64,000 nt of DNA, taken from Lewinella sp. IMCC34183 (GTDB lineage Bacteria > Bacteroidota > Bacteroidia > Chitinophagales > Saprospiraceae). The stretch covers positions 186,001-250,000 of the forward strand of contig NZ_QMEM01000007.1 in the NCBI RefSeq assembly GCF_003390915.1, given 5' to 3'. The notes under the pieces are model-generated. The model was not told the origin of the DNA and did not search any database. It saw only the letters and a list, made by a program, of their open reading frames with translations. Positions 50,526 through 58,434 of this stretch are shown here, piece after piece. A program made the position numbers and the translations under genes. The number at the start of each line of letters is the position of its first letter. Position 1 is the stretch's first letter.

Positions 50526-51512
50526 CTACCGCGGCGGAAAGGCCGACCAGCCGTAGCGCGACAGGTCGATCCCCGCCGGTTCGCCGTCGAAGAGGACGAA
50601 GCGGTAGCGGGCTACGAAAGTCTCCCCCGGCGGAAGGGAAAAGCCTTCCTCCACCACCGGGGTCACTGAAAGGTAGGGCATATCCGGGTGTACGCGCACG
50701 AACTCCGGCGCGCGGAAGTTTTCGGGGTGCGGGAACACCGCCAGGCCGGCCGTGCCCTCGCTGCGGATCCCGGACGTTTCACCGTACATGGCTACCCACT
50801 CCGGCCGGGTGTGGTTGGCGGCCGCGCGGAAGTCGCCGGCACTGGTGAGAAACTTGGCCGGGGCCCGGAAGCGCAGGCTGTCCACCTGGTTCCAGTCGGC
50901 GCTGCCGCGGACGCCGAGGCCGCCGTAGTCGTACCGGTTGAGGTAGAGCGTATCCCCGGTCACGTTGGTCTGGGCGGTGCGCAGGTCCCAGACGTAGGGT
51001 TCCGCCGTATCGTAAACCCGTACGCGCCAGTCCTCGCTGAGTATCGGACCGTACTGGAGGCTCACCTGTTCCAGCCGCACCCGGAAGCCCGCCACCCCCG
51101 CCGAATCGTAGATTTCCAGCAGCTCGGCGTGGCGCGCGGTGCCGGTCTCGTGGTGCTGGTTCCAGAAATCAAGGTGCTCGCCCCGGAAGGTGGCGCTGGT
51201 CCAGGCCGTAAAGATGCCGTGGTGGTGGGTATGGCCGGCCGGGAAGGCGTCGGTGAGCAGGTGGCCCTCCGGGCTGTACACCGAATCGATGTAGCCGCTG
51301 CGGCGGTAGTAGCCGGGCAGGGTATCGGACGGCAGCCGCTCCTCCATCGCGTACTCCAGTACGGGGCGGCCGCTAACGGTAATGCGCACCGCCGCCCCGT
51401 CGGTCTCGACGGCGGGGCCCCGGTCCCCCGACGGGGGCACATCCCCGGAGCCCGGCGCGCAGCCCCCCAGAAGTATCATCGCCGCCACTGCCAACCCAAG
51501 CCCTGCTTTCAT
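50526..51512 (-). CDS. DUF6807 (PmoA-like) lipoprotein
   Basis: Lipoprotein of 328 residues; signal MKAGLGLAVAAMILLGGC with lipobox Cys at 18. The family signature is present: HLLTDAFPAGHTHHHGIFTA followed by HLDFWNQHHETG, together with YDYGGLGVRGSADWNQ and the closing VARYRFVLFDGEPAGIDLSR. DUF6807 members are predicted beta-sandwich proteins found near carbohydrate genes in planctomycetes and Bacteroidota. Activity unknown. The histidine cluster suggests a metal or sugar site (inference). It is divergent from the rhodanese gene, with 38 bp between starts. Confidence 0.85.
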   Translation of the reverse strand: MKAGLGLAVAAMILLGGCAPGSGDVPPSGDRGPAVETDGAAVRITVSGRPVLEYAMEERLPSDTLPGYYRRSGYIDSVYSPEGHLLTDAFPAGHTHHHGIFTAWTSATFRGEHLDFWNQHHETGTARHAELLEIYDSAGVAGFRVRLEQVSLQYGPILSEDWRVRVYDTAEPYVWDLRTAQTNVTGDTLYLNRYDYGGLGVRGSADWNQVDSLRFRAPAKFLTSAGDFRAAANHTRPEWVAMYGETSGIRSEGTAGLAVFPHPENFRAPEFVRVHPDMPYLSVTPVVEEGFSLPPGETFVARYRFVLFDGEPAGIDLSRYGWSAFPPR

Positions 51513-51550
51513 CCGTTATCTTTACAATCGTCCACCAAAATACGCTGGCC

Positions 51551-51904
51551 ATGCAAGACGCTCCCTCTTCCTGTCCGATTCCCCGCTGGCAATTGCTCAA
51601 GCAGGAGCTGACCAACGTGGGCCCGGAGGAATTCGACCGCCTGCGCGCCGCCGCCGCGCCCGGCACGGTCCTCGACGTCCGCAACGAGCAGGAGTTCGCG
51701 GATTATCACCTCCCCGAGGCCCGCAACCTCAACTACCTCGGCGAAGGCTTCCTGGAAGAGATCGAGGCGCTCGATCCCCAACGAACCTACCTGGTCTACT
51801 GCCGCAGTGGCCGCCGCAGCGTACGCGCCTGTACCCTGATGAAGAACGCCGGACTAAAGAACCTTGTCCACCTCGACGGTGGCATCAACGCCTACGACCG
51901 ATGA
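51551..51904 (+). CDS. Cytoplasmic rhodanese-like protein
   Basis: Single-domain rhodanese of 117 residues. The active-site loop is TYLVYCRSGRRSVRACTLMK with Cys84, which would carry a persulphide. VLDVRNEQEFADYHLPEARN is the conserved CDC25-like N-terminal motif. No signal peptide, hence cytoplasmic. The stop overlaps the ATG of the next rhodanese gene (ATGA), so the pair is coupled. Possible roles are sulphur transfer or thiosulphate and cyanide detoxification. Confidence 0.9.
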   Translation: MQDAPSSCPIPRWQLLKQELTNVGPEEFDRLRAAAAPGTVLDVRNEQEFADYHLPEARNLNYLGEGFLEEIEALDPQRTYLVYCRSGRRSVRACTLMKNAGLKNLVHLDGGINAYDR

Positions 51905-52323
51905 AGTACTGCTTTACCGCCCTCCTCTTTCTGAGCCTGCTGGCCTGCGGATCCGAACCCGACGCGGCCGGCCTTTCCGGACCCGGCCCCGCACCCGCGC
52001 CCGCCGCCGATGAACTGTCCACGCCCTACCAAAACCTCACCCCGGAGGAGTTCGCCGCGAAGATGCAGGACGAGGACGTGGTCGTCCTCGACGTGCGCAC
52101 TCCCGCTGAAGTGGCCGCGGGAAAGATTGAAGGCGCCGTGGAGCTGGACTTCCGCGACCCCGCCTTCGCTACGAAGGTGAAGGCCCTCGATCCGGACGCT
52201 ACCTACCTGGTATACTGTGCCGTCGGCGGCCGCAGCAGCCAGGCCTGCGCGCAGATGCAGGAGGCCGGTTTCGACCGGGTATATAACCTGGACGGAGGAT
52301 ATACGGCCTGGAAGGAACAATAG
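51901..52323 (+). CDS. Rhodanese-like lipoprotein
   Basis: Exported rhodanese of 140 residues. A lipoprotein signal (MKYCFTALLFLSLLAC, lipobox Cys at 16) precedes a Pro/Ala linker and a rhodanese domain (VVVLDVRTPAEVAAGKIEGA) with active-site loop TYLVYCAVGGRSSQACAQM (Cys106). It is the membrane-tethered counterpart of the overlapping cytoplasmic rhodanese, pairing sulphur transfer inside and outside the membrane. The start at 51901 is fixed by the signal and the ATGA overlap. Confidence 0.9.
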   Translation: MKYCFTALLFLSLLACGSEPDAAGLSGPGPAPAPAADELSTPYQNLTPEEFAAKMQDEDVVVLDVRTPAEVAAGKIEGAVELDFRDPAFATKVKALDPDATYLVYCAVGGRSSQACAQMQEAGFDRVYNLDGGYTAWKEQ

Positions 52324-52368
52324 GCGGAACAAAGCCGGCCACCGCGCGATAAGCTAATAAAAGAATAT

Positions 52369-52890
52369 ATGGAAGACTGGCTTACCGCGCCCTGGGACGT
52401 ACTGCTGAAAACGGCCGTCACCGTACTCGCGGTCTTTACGATTATCGTGATTTACGTCCGCATCGCCGGTCTGCGGACCTTTGCTAAAATGTCGAGCTTC
52501 GATTTTGCGTCCACCATCGCCATCGGCTCCATCCTGGCGAGCGTGGTGATGGGCACGGAGACCTCCATACTGAAGGCCGCGGTGGCGCTGGCGACCATTC
52601 TCGTCTTCCAGCAACTCTATACCGGCCTGAAACTGAAGAGCGACGCCTTCGAGGACTTCGCCGAGAACAATCCGATCCTGCTGATGGACGGCTCGGAGAT
52701 CCTCTACGAGAATCTGAAGCGTACCAACGTAAGCAAGTCCGACCTGATCGCCAAGCTGCGGGAGGCCAACGTCATCCGCATGAGCCAGGTCATGGCCGTC
52801 GTGTTGGAAACCACGGGAGACATTTCCGTGCTCCACCAGGAGGGGACCGAGGCGATCGACGATGTCCTGCTGGAGGACGTGGAGCGCTAG
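52369..52890 (+). CDS. DUF421 (YetF-like) membrane protein
   Basis: Protein of 173 residues with three N-terminal membrane helices (AVTVLAVFTIIVIYVRIAGL, FDFASTIAIGSILASVVMGT, ILKAAVALATILVFQQLYTG) and a cytoplasmic DUF421 domain (NPILLMDGSEILYENLKRTN, VSKSDLIAKLREANVIRMSQ, VMAVVLETTGDISVLHQ). The conserved FAKMSSFDFA stretch and all the main landmarks are present. Members are linked to spore and cell-envelope phenotypes in Bacillus, and their biochemical role is not settled. Length is typical of the short Bacteroidota form. Confidence 0.9.
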   Translation: MEDWLTAPWDVLLKTAVTVLAVFTIIVIYVRIAGLRTFAKMSSFDFASTIAIGSILASVVMGTETSILKAAVALATILVFQQLYTGLKLKSDAFEDFAENNPILLMDGSEILYENLKRTNVSKSDLIAKLREANVIRMSQVMAVVLETTGDISVLHQEGTEAIDDVLLEDVER

Positions 52891-52894
52891 TTGC

Positions 52895-52902
52895 TACCTT
52901 TG
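52895..52902 (+). promoter_or_regulatory. Perfect TAnnTTTG -7 element 5 nt before ATG
   Basis: TACCTTTG lies immediately after the DUF421 stop and ends 5 nt before the ATG at 52908. Its position suggests a leaderless transcript for the GNAT-like gene. No good -33 TTG is seen at 19-nt spacing. Confidence 0.45.
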
Positions 52903-52907
52903 CGCCC

Positions 52908-54113
52908 ATGGCGGAGTACCGGATAGCAGCAAACGACAACTGGCAGGAGTGGCACGCGGTGCTCGATACCGTATACGCCGGCAATCCCCAGTACGTTTAT
53001 CCGCTACGCAGCGACATCGAGGGCATCCTGAGCGAGAAGAACGGCGCCTACACCGGCGATAACCTGCGCCGGTGGGTGGTCACGGACGGTACACGACCGG
53101 TAGGTCGCGTTGCCGCTTTCGTGGACGAGGAGCGTAACCGTCAACTGGACCTGCCCGCGGGCGGCATCGGTTTCTTCGAGTCGATCCCGGACGGGGCCGT
53201 GGCCGACCTGTTGTTTGCCGCCGCAGAGGACTGGCTCCGTGAGCGGGGCATGCAGGCGGTGGACGGGCCGATCAACTTCGGGGAGCGCGACAAATTCTGG
53301 GGCCTGCTGGTGCGCGGCTGGTACCGGCCGATCTACCAGGAGACGTATAATCCGCCTTACTACCAGGCGTTCTTCGAGAACCGGGGCTACGTGCCCCACG
53401 AGCAGTGCCTCACCATGCGGGGCGTGGTGGCCGAATTTCCCGGCGAGCGGCTGGGCAAGCTGGCCGCGCGGGTACGCGAGCGCTACGGCCTCTACACCGA
53501 GCAGATCCAGGCAAACGACCTGCGCCGCGGGGCCGACGACTTTGCCGAGGCGTACAATGCCGCCTTCAACCACTGGCCCTACTTCAAGCCACTGACCGGC
53601 GACGACATCTACCCCACCTTCCAGCAGATGAAGCCGATCATGGACTCCCACCTGACGTGCATCGCCTACAATAAGGAAGGCCGGCCGATCGGCCTGGCGG
53701 GGCTGATCCCCGACATCAATTGCTTTCTGGGCGGCGTCAACGGGAAACTGAACTGGCTGGGGCTGCCCAAATTCCTCTACCGGCTCAAGTTTCAGAAGCA
53801 ACCACGCAATTGCAAGGGCATCGCCTTTGGCATCGCGCAGGATTACCAGCGGCAGGGCGTGTACCCGCTGATGGTCGACGCCATGTTCCAGAGCGGCGAC
53901 CGCCATACGAGCCGTACCTACCGCTACGTGGACATGGCGACGATCCGCGGCCACAACAAACTGATGGTCGACACCTGCCGGCAAATGAACACCGATATCC
54001 ACAGGGTACACGTCGCCTATCGCCGTGCCCTCACCCCGGAGGCACGCTGGGAACCCTTCGACATGCTGGAGGTAAGCGGCGTGGATCCGGGAGAATACGG
54101 TGCAAAACCCTGA
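52908..54113 (+). CDS. GNAT-like acyltransferase-fold protein
   Basis: Cytoplasmic protein of 401 residues related to a Bacteroidota/cyanobacterial group with the acyl-CoA N-acyltransferase fold. The first half has VVTDGTRPVGRVAAFVDEER, GGIGFFESIPDGAVADLLFA and a central MQAVDGPINFGERDKFWGLL. The second half repeats the theme (GIAFGIAQDYQRQGVYPLMV, an acetyl-CoA-loop-like stretch). It therefore looks like a double GNAT. Substrate unknown. Annotation in relatives is usually just N-acetyltransferase or hypothetical. Confidence 0.8.
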   Translation: MAEYRIAANDNWQEWHAVLDTVYAGNPQYVYPLRSDIEGILSEKNGAYTGDNLRRWVVTDGTRPVGRVAAFVDEERNRQLDLPAGGIGFFESIPDGAVADLLFAAAEDWLRERGMQAVDGPINFGERDKFWGLLVRGWYRPIYQETYNPPYYQAFFENRGYVPHEQCLTMRGVVAEFPGERLGKLAARVRERYGLYTEQIQANDLRRGADDFAEAYNAAFNHWPYFKPLTGDDIYPTFQQMKPIMDSHLTCIAYNKEGRPIGLAGLIPDINCFLGGVNGKLNWLGLPKFLYRLKFQKQPRNCKGIAFGIAQDYQRQGVYPLMVDAMFQSGDRHTSRTYRYVDMATIRGHNKLMVDTCRQMNTDIHRVHVAYRRALTPEARWEPFDMLEVSGVDPGEYGAKP

Positions 54114-54263
54114 GGGAACGGTAGGTAGCGGCCGGCCGGACTACCGGGCACGCGGATGACCGCGAAAAAGAAACATTTTCTACTGTGAATAATCAACAGG
54201 GTTATCCACAGGGTAAAAAACTTCTGCACATCCTTTTCCACAACAATTTGTTTATAAAAGGAA

Positions 54264-54271
54264 TACCTTTG
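54264..54271 (+). promoter_or_regulatory. Perfect TAnnTTTG -7 element upstream of dnaB
   Basis: TACCTTTG ends 7 nt before the dnaB ATG at 54279. An upstream TTTG (54247-54250) is at 13-nt spacing, shorter than the usual 19. Flanking sequence is AT-rich, including a TGTGGATAA-like run near 54,200 that resembles a DnaA box. The transcript would be nearly leaderless. Confidence 0.45.
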
Positions 54272-54278
54272 AGATACG

Positions 54279-57149
54279 ATGGCGAAGGACAAGCAATACG
54301 ACCGCAGGAGTAATGGAAACGGCAGCGCGGGGCTGGCGTACAGCAACCGCAACCGGCTGGAAGAAGCCAACCTGCCCGCCTACAGCAAGCTGCCGCCGCA
54401 GGCGCCGGACCTGGAGGAGGCCATTCTCTCCGCGATCCTGATCGAGCGGGAGGCGATGACCAAGGTGCTGGACATCATTTCCCCGGAATCCTTCTACAAG
54501 CCCGCCCACCAGGCGATCTACCGCAGCATGCGCCGCCTCTTCGAGCGCAGCCAGCCGATCGACCTGCTCATGGTGATGGAGGACCTCCGCAAGCACGAGG
54601 AACTGGAAGTCGTGGGTGGCCCCGCCTACCTGGCCCAGCTGACGAGCAAAGTGACCAGTTCGGCCAACATCGAGTACCACGCGCGGATCGTGACGGAGAA
54701 GTTTATCCAGCGCGAGCTCATCCGCACCAGTTCGGAGATCATCAAGGACGCCTACGAGGACGGTACCGACGTACTCGACCTGCTGGACAAGGCCGGCAAC
54801 TTCGTCTTCGAGATCACGGAGCGCAATATGGGCAAGCAGGTGGCCGACATGGGCATGCTGGCCAACCAGTTGCTGGATCAGCTGACGATGCTGCGGGAGA
54901 AGGAAGACGGCATGACCGGCATCCCCACCGGCTTTACGGAGCTCGACCGGCTTACCTCCGGCCTGCAGCCCTCCGACCTCATCATCGTGGCCGCCCGCCC
55001 GGCCATGGGCAAGACGAGTTTCGTGCTTTCCATGGCCCGCAACGCCGCCGCCGAGTACGGCCACGGCGTAGCGCTGTTCAGCCTGGAGATGAGCGCCGCC
55101 CAGCTGGCGGGCCGCATCTTCAGCCAGGACGCGGAAGTCAACGGTCAGAAGATGCGTAACGGCAAGTTCACCGACGACGAGTGGACGCGCCTGGTCAACG
55201 CCATGAACCACATCGGCGAGGCGCCGATCTACATCGACGATACGCCGGGCATCAACGTCTTCGAGCTGCGCGCCAAATGCCGCCGCCTGAAGCTCGAAAA
55301 GGGCATCAGCCTGGTCATCATCGACTACCTGCAGCTGATGTCGGGCGCCGGCGAGGCCAACAAGGGCGGCAACCGCGAACAGGAAGTATCGGCGATCAGC
55401 CGGGGCCTCAAGGGGCTCGCCAAGGAACTGGAAGTACCGGTGATCGCCCTGTCGCAGCTGAGCCGGGCCGTAGAAACGCGCGGGGGAGATAAACGCCCGC
55501 AGCTCAGTGACTTGCGCGAATCTGGCTGTCTGACGGGCGATACGCTGGTGTCACTGGCCGAGGATGGCCGCCGGGTTCCCATTCGGGAACTGGTACACAA
55601 GTATCCCCGGGGTGGATTCCAGGTCTGGGCCACCGACGATACGTATAATCTGGTGCCAAGGATGGTGAGTGCCGCTTTTTCCACGGGAACGAAGCAGACC
55701 TACCGACTGACCACGCGCCTGGGCCGTACGATTCGGGCCACCTCCAACCACAAATTCTATACCGTCGACGGCTGGAAACGGCTCGACGCTCTTCGCACCG
55801 GGGAGCTGCTGGCAACCCCCCGCCGGATCCCCGAATCCGAGCACTGCGGTACCCGGATGTCCGATAGCCAGCTGGCCCTGCTCGGTCACCTGATCGGCGA
55901 CGGCTGCACGCTCCCGAACCACGCTATTCAGTACACCACCCGCGAGCTAGACCTCGCGGAGCGGGTAGCTGAATTGGCTACGGAGTCGTTCGGTGCGGAG
56001 ATCGCCCTGCGCATTAAGCGGGAAGGATCGCAAAAGACCGGGTCCAGCTGGTTCCAGGTGTACCTGAGTTCCACGCGGAAGCATACGCACGGCGTGCGCA
56101 GTGCCATCGCCGAATGGCTCGAAGCACTGGGCTGCTGGGGTCTGCGGTCCCAGGAGAAGTTCGTGCCGGATGAAGTGTTCCGTGCCGATACCCGGCAGGT
56201 AGGGCTCTTTCTGCGTCACTTATGGTCTACGGACGGATGCGTGCGCCTTACGGGCGGTAAAAGTCCCTATCCTGCCGTCTATTATGCTTCGAGTAGCCAG
56301 CGGCTGGCCAGGGACGTTCAGCACCTGTTGCTGATGCTGGATATCCGGTCCCGACTCACCCGGGTACCACAAACCGGAAAGGGAAGGGACCAGTACCACG
56401 TGACGGTAACGGGGAAGTCCGATATTCTCGGTTTCTGCGATCTAGTAGGCTCCGTGGGGGCTTACAAGCAGACTGCGCAGGTCGAGATCGAAACGTACCT
56501 CGGTGAACGAACGGAAAATACCAACCGCGACGTGGTGCCGAAAGAGGCGTGGCACACGTTGGTAAAGCCGGCGATCGCTCACCTCGGCATGACCACCCGG
56601 GCCATGCAGGCAGCGCTGGAGGTGAGTTACTGCGGCACCGCCCTGTATAATTCCAACCTCAGCCGCGAGCGTGCGCTCAACGTAGCCGGGGTAGTGGATT
56701 GTCCCGACCTGGCGGAACTCGCCCGGAGTGACATTTACTGGGACCGGATCGAGTCGATCGAGCTCGCGGAGGTAGAAGAGGTTTACGACCTGACCGTCCC
56801 CGGACTTCATAATTTCGTTGCCGACGACCTGGTGGTCCACAACTCGATCGAGCAGGACGCAGATATGGTCATGTTCCTCTACCGGCCGGAGTACTACAAG
56901 ATCACGGAGGACGAGCAGGGCAACAGCCTCGCCGGCATCGCCGAGATCATCGTGGGCAAGAACCGCCACGGCGAGGCCCGCGACATCCGCCTGCGCTTCG
57001 ACAGCGACTTTGCCCGCTTCAGTGACCTGGACGACCCCGACTTCGACCTGCTGCCCTCCAACGCCATCACCGGCGGCCAACCCCAGCAGCCCTACGGCGG
57101 GGGTACCCTGCCCAGTAAGATGAATACCGACGACGACATTCCGTTCTAG
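54279..57149 (+). CDS. dnaB: Replicative DNA helicase DnaB, interrupted by an intein
   Basis: The precursor has 956 residues. Without the 439-residue intein it is 517, the normal size. The N-terminal domain (LPPQAPDLEEAILSAILIER) and RecA-like helicase core are intact: ARPAMGKTSFVLSMARNAAA (Walker A near 237-246), ISLVIIDYLQLMSGAG (Walker B) and VPVIALSQLSRAVETR. The extein resumes SIEQDADMVMFLYRPEYYKI and ends IRLRFDSDFARF plus a disordered tail. DnaB unwinds the replication fork, so the gene must be functional and the intein must splice. It stands alone between the GNAT-like gene and a hairpin-rich spacer. Confidence 0.96.
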   Translation: MAKDKQYDRRSNGNGSAGLAYSNRNRLEEANLPAYSKLPPQAPDLEEAILSAILIEREAMTKVLDIISPESFYKPAHQAIYRSMRRLFERSQPIDLLMVMEDLRKHEELEVVGGPAYLAQLTSKVTSSANIEYHARIVTEKFIQRELIRTSSEIIKDAYEDGTDVLDLLDKAGNFVFEITERNMGKQVADMGMLANQLLDQLTMLREKEDGMTGIPTGFTELDRLTSGLQPSDLIIVAARPAMGKTSFVLSMARNAAAEYGHGVALFSLEMSAAQLAGRIFSQDAEVNGQKMRNGKFTDDEWTRLVNAMNHIGEAPIYIDDTPGINVFELRAKCRRLKLEKGISLVIIDYLQLMSGAGEANKGGNREQEVSAISRGLKGLAKELEVPVIALSQLSRAVETRGGDKRPQLSDLRESGCLTGDTLVSLAEDGRRVPIRELVHKYPRGGFQVWATDDTYNLVPRMVSAAFSTGTKQTYRLTTRLGRTIRATSNHKFYTVDGWKRLDALRTGELLATPRRIPESEHCGTRMSDSQLALLGHLIGDGCTLPNHAIQYTTRELDLAERVAELATESFGAEIALRIKREGSQKTGSSWFQVYLSSTRKHTHGVRSAIAEWLEALGCWGLRSQEKFVPDEVFRADTRQVGLFLRHLWSTDGCVRLTGGKSPYPAVYYASSSQRLARDVQHLLLMLDIRSRLTRVPQTGKGRDQYHVTVTGKSDILGFCDLVGSVGAYKQTAQVEIETYLGERTENTNRDVVPKEAWHTLVKPAIAHLGMTTRAMQAALEVSYCGTALYNSNLSRERALNVAGVVDCPDLAELARSDIYWDRIESIELAEVEEVYDLTVPGLHNFVADDLVVHNSIEQDADMVMFLYRPEYYKITEDEQGNSLAGIAEIIVGKNRHGEARDIRLRFDSDFARFSDLDDPDFDLLPSNAITGGQPQQPYGGGTLPSKMNTDDDIPF
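55527..56843 (+). other. DnaB intein with LAGLIDADG homing endonuclease
   Basis: Codons 417-855 of dnaB form an in-frame intein of 439 residues at DLRESG/SIEQDAD, the same site as the Synechocystis DnaB intein. Splicing blocks are visible: N-terminal CLTGDTLVSLAEDGRRVPIR (block A, Cys1), RTIRATSNHKFYTVDGWKRL (block B with T-x-x-H), and the C-terminal VYDLTVPGLHNFVADDLVVH followed by Asn (blocks F/G). The +1 extein residue is Ser. The centre holds two dodecapeptide motifs, LLGHLIGDGC and LRHLWSTDGC, so the endonuclease looks complete. Intein boundaries are seen directly; splicing itself is inferred. Confidence 0.92.
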
Positions 57150-57165
57150 GTCCATACGGTAAAAG

Positions 57166-57206
57166 GCTGCCTCCGGCAGCGGAAGTATAAGGCTGCCTCC
57201 GGCAGC
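57166..57206. terminator. Tandem GCTGCC-TCC-GGCAGC hairpins after dnaB
   Basis: Two identical 15-nt hairpins (57166-57180 and 57192-57206) with a 6-bp stem and TCC loop, separated by 11 nt, start 17 nt after the dnaB stop. No T-run follows, so they are not classic intrinsic terminators. They may end transcription or protect the mRNA end. Confidence 0.5.
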
Positions 57207-57317
57207 GCAGTCCGACGCGCAAGTACCGCGGGAGTGCCGGCGGTCATTCGATCAGGGAGACTTCTGGATGGATATAGTGACCGAACCCTATCTTTCCGAA
57301 GCACCATCCCGTGATCC

Positions 57318-58427
57318 ATGGATCTCTACTACGAATTCGTCGACTACCTGGCGACCCTGCCCACCCCGTACCTCCTGATTTTCGCGATCCTCGGGCTGCT
57401 GCTCTTTACGCTCGGGCTGTTGCTGGGCTGGCTGATCCAGCGAGCCAAAACGGGACGCTACCGCAAGCGGGCCAATCAGCTCGACCGGGAGAAGGAAGAC
57501 CTGCGCCAGCAACTCGCTACGGCCGACGAGGAACAGAAAAAGCTGGCCCGTGAACTCGTTAACCTGACCACCGAAAAGGACGACAGCCTCGTCCAGCAGC
57601 GCGAGGTGCGCAAGAACCTGGAGTCCATCACTACCGACCTGCGGCGGCTGCAGGCCGGCAATGAGCAACTCAACGCAACCAACCAGAGCTACGCCACCAC
57701 GATCGAGGACCTCAACGACCAGATCATCGGGCTCAAGACCCGCAACGAGCAACTGCTGCACGGGGGCACGAACGACGCTTCGCTCACCAGCAATCCGGAA
57801 GCGAACCCCGGCACGGCCGCCCTGGAACAGCGCCTCCGGGCCCTCGAAGCGCGGATGGAGCGACTCCACCCGGACACGCCCGAACCCACGCCCAGCCTGA
57901 ACCGGGCCCGCCACGAAGTGCGCATCGGTGAAAGCTTCGACGAGGTGAAAGCCGAGCAGCGCGACGACCTCACGCGCATACACACCATCGGCCCCTTCAA
58001 CCAGCGCAAACTCTACACCGCGGGCATCTATACCTACGAGCAGATCGCGGGCTGGTCGGACGGGGACCTGGAGGACTACGCCGCCCGTATCGGTTACGTC
58101 GCCGAACTGATGCGCGAGGAAGACTGGATCGGACAGGCCCGCCGGCTTACGGAGATGTCCCCCGACGAGCGTAGCGCGGAAAAAGCCCAAAAGCCGGGGC
58201 TGCAGGTAATCGAGGGCATCACCCCGGAAATCGAGGTCACCCTGCGGGAGGCCGGGGTCCGCGACCTGCCCACGCTCGCTTCTACCCCCGTCGAGGAGCT
58301 GGAGGCCATGCTTTCCCAGGCGGGAGACCACCTTGCCCTCCACGACCCGGGCAACTGGCCACAACAGGCCGCCCTGGCCGCCGCCGGCGACTGGAAAGAG
58401 CTGGCCCGCGTACAGCAGGCGCGGTAG
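57318..58427 (+). CDS. Membrane-anchored coiled-coil protein with helix-hairpin-helix-like C-terminus
   Basis: Protein of 369 residues. One N-terminal membrane helix (YLLIFAILGLLLFTLGLLLG) is followed by a long coiled coil of about 95 residues (RKRANQLDREKEDLRQQLAT, TDLRRLQAGNEQLNATNQSY). The C-terminal 170 residues carry two helix-hairpin-helix/H3TH-like units (DDLTRIHTIGPFNQRKLYTA, GIYTYEQIAGWSD and LQVIEGITPEIEVTLREAGV, RDLPTLASTPVEEL). Such units bind DNA or protein. Their pairing with a membrane anchor could link DNA or ribosomes to the envelope, but this is a guess. It follows dnaB after a hairpin spacer. Confidence 0.78.
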   Translation: MDLYYEFVDYLATLPTPYLLIFAILGLLLFTLGLLLGWLIQRAKTGRYRKRANQLDREKEDLRQQLATADEEQKKLARELVNLTTEKDDSLVQQREVRKNLESITTDLRRLQAGNEQLNATNQSYATTIEDLNDQIIGLKTRNEQLLHGGTNDASLTSNPEANPGTAALEQRLRALEARMERLHPDTPEPTPSLNRARHEVRIGESFDEVKAEQRDDLTRIHTIGPFNQRKLYTAGIYTYEQIAGWSDGDLEDYAARIGYVAELMREEDWIGQARRLTEMSPDERSAEKAQKPGLQVIEGITPEIEVTLREAGVRDLPTLASTPVEELEAMLSQAGDHLALHDPGNWPQQAALAAAGDWKELARVQQAR

Positions 58428-58434
58428 GCTGGCG

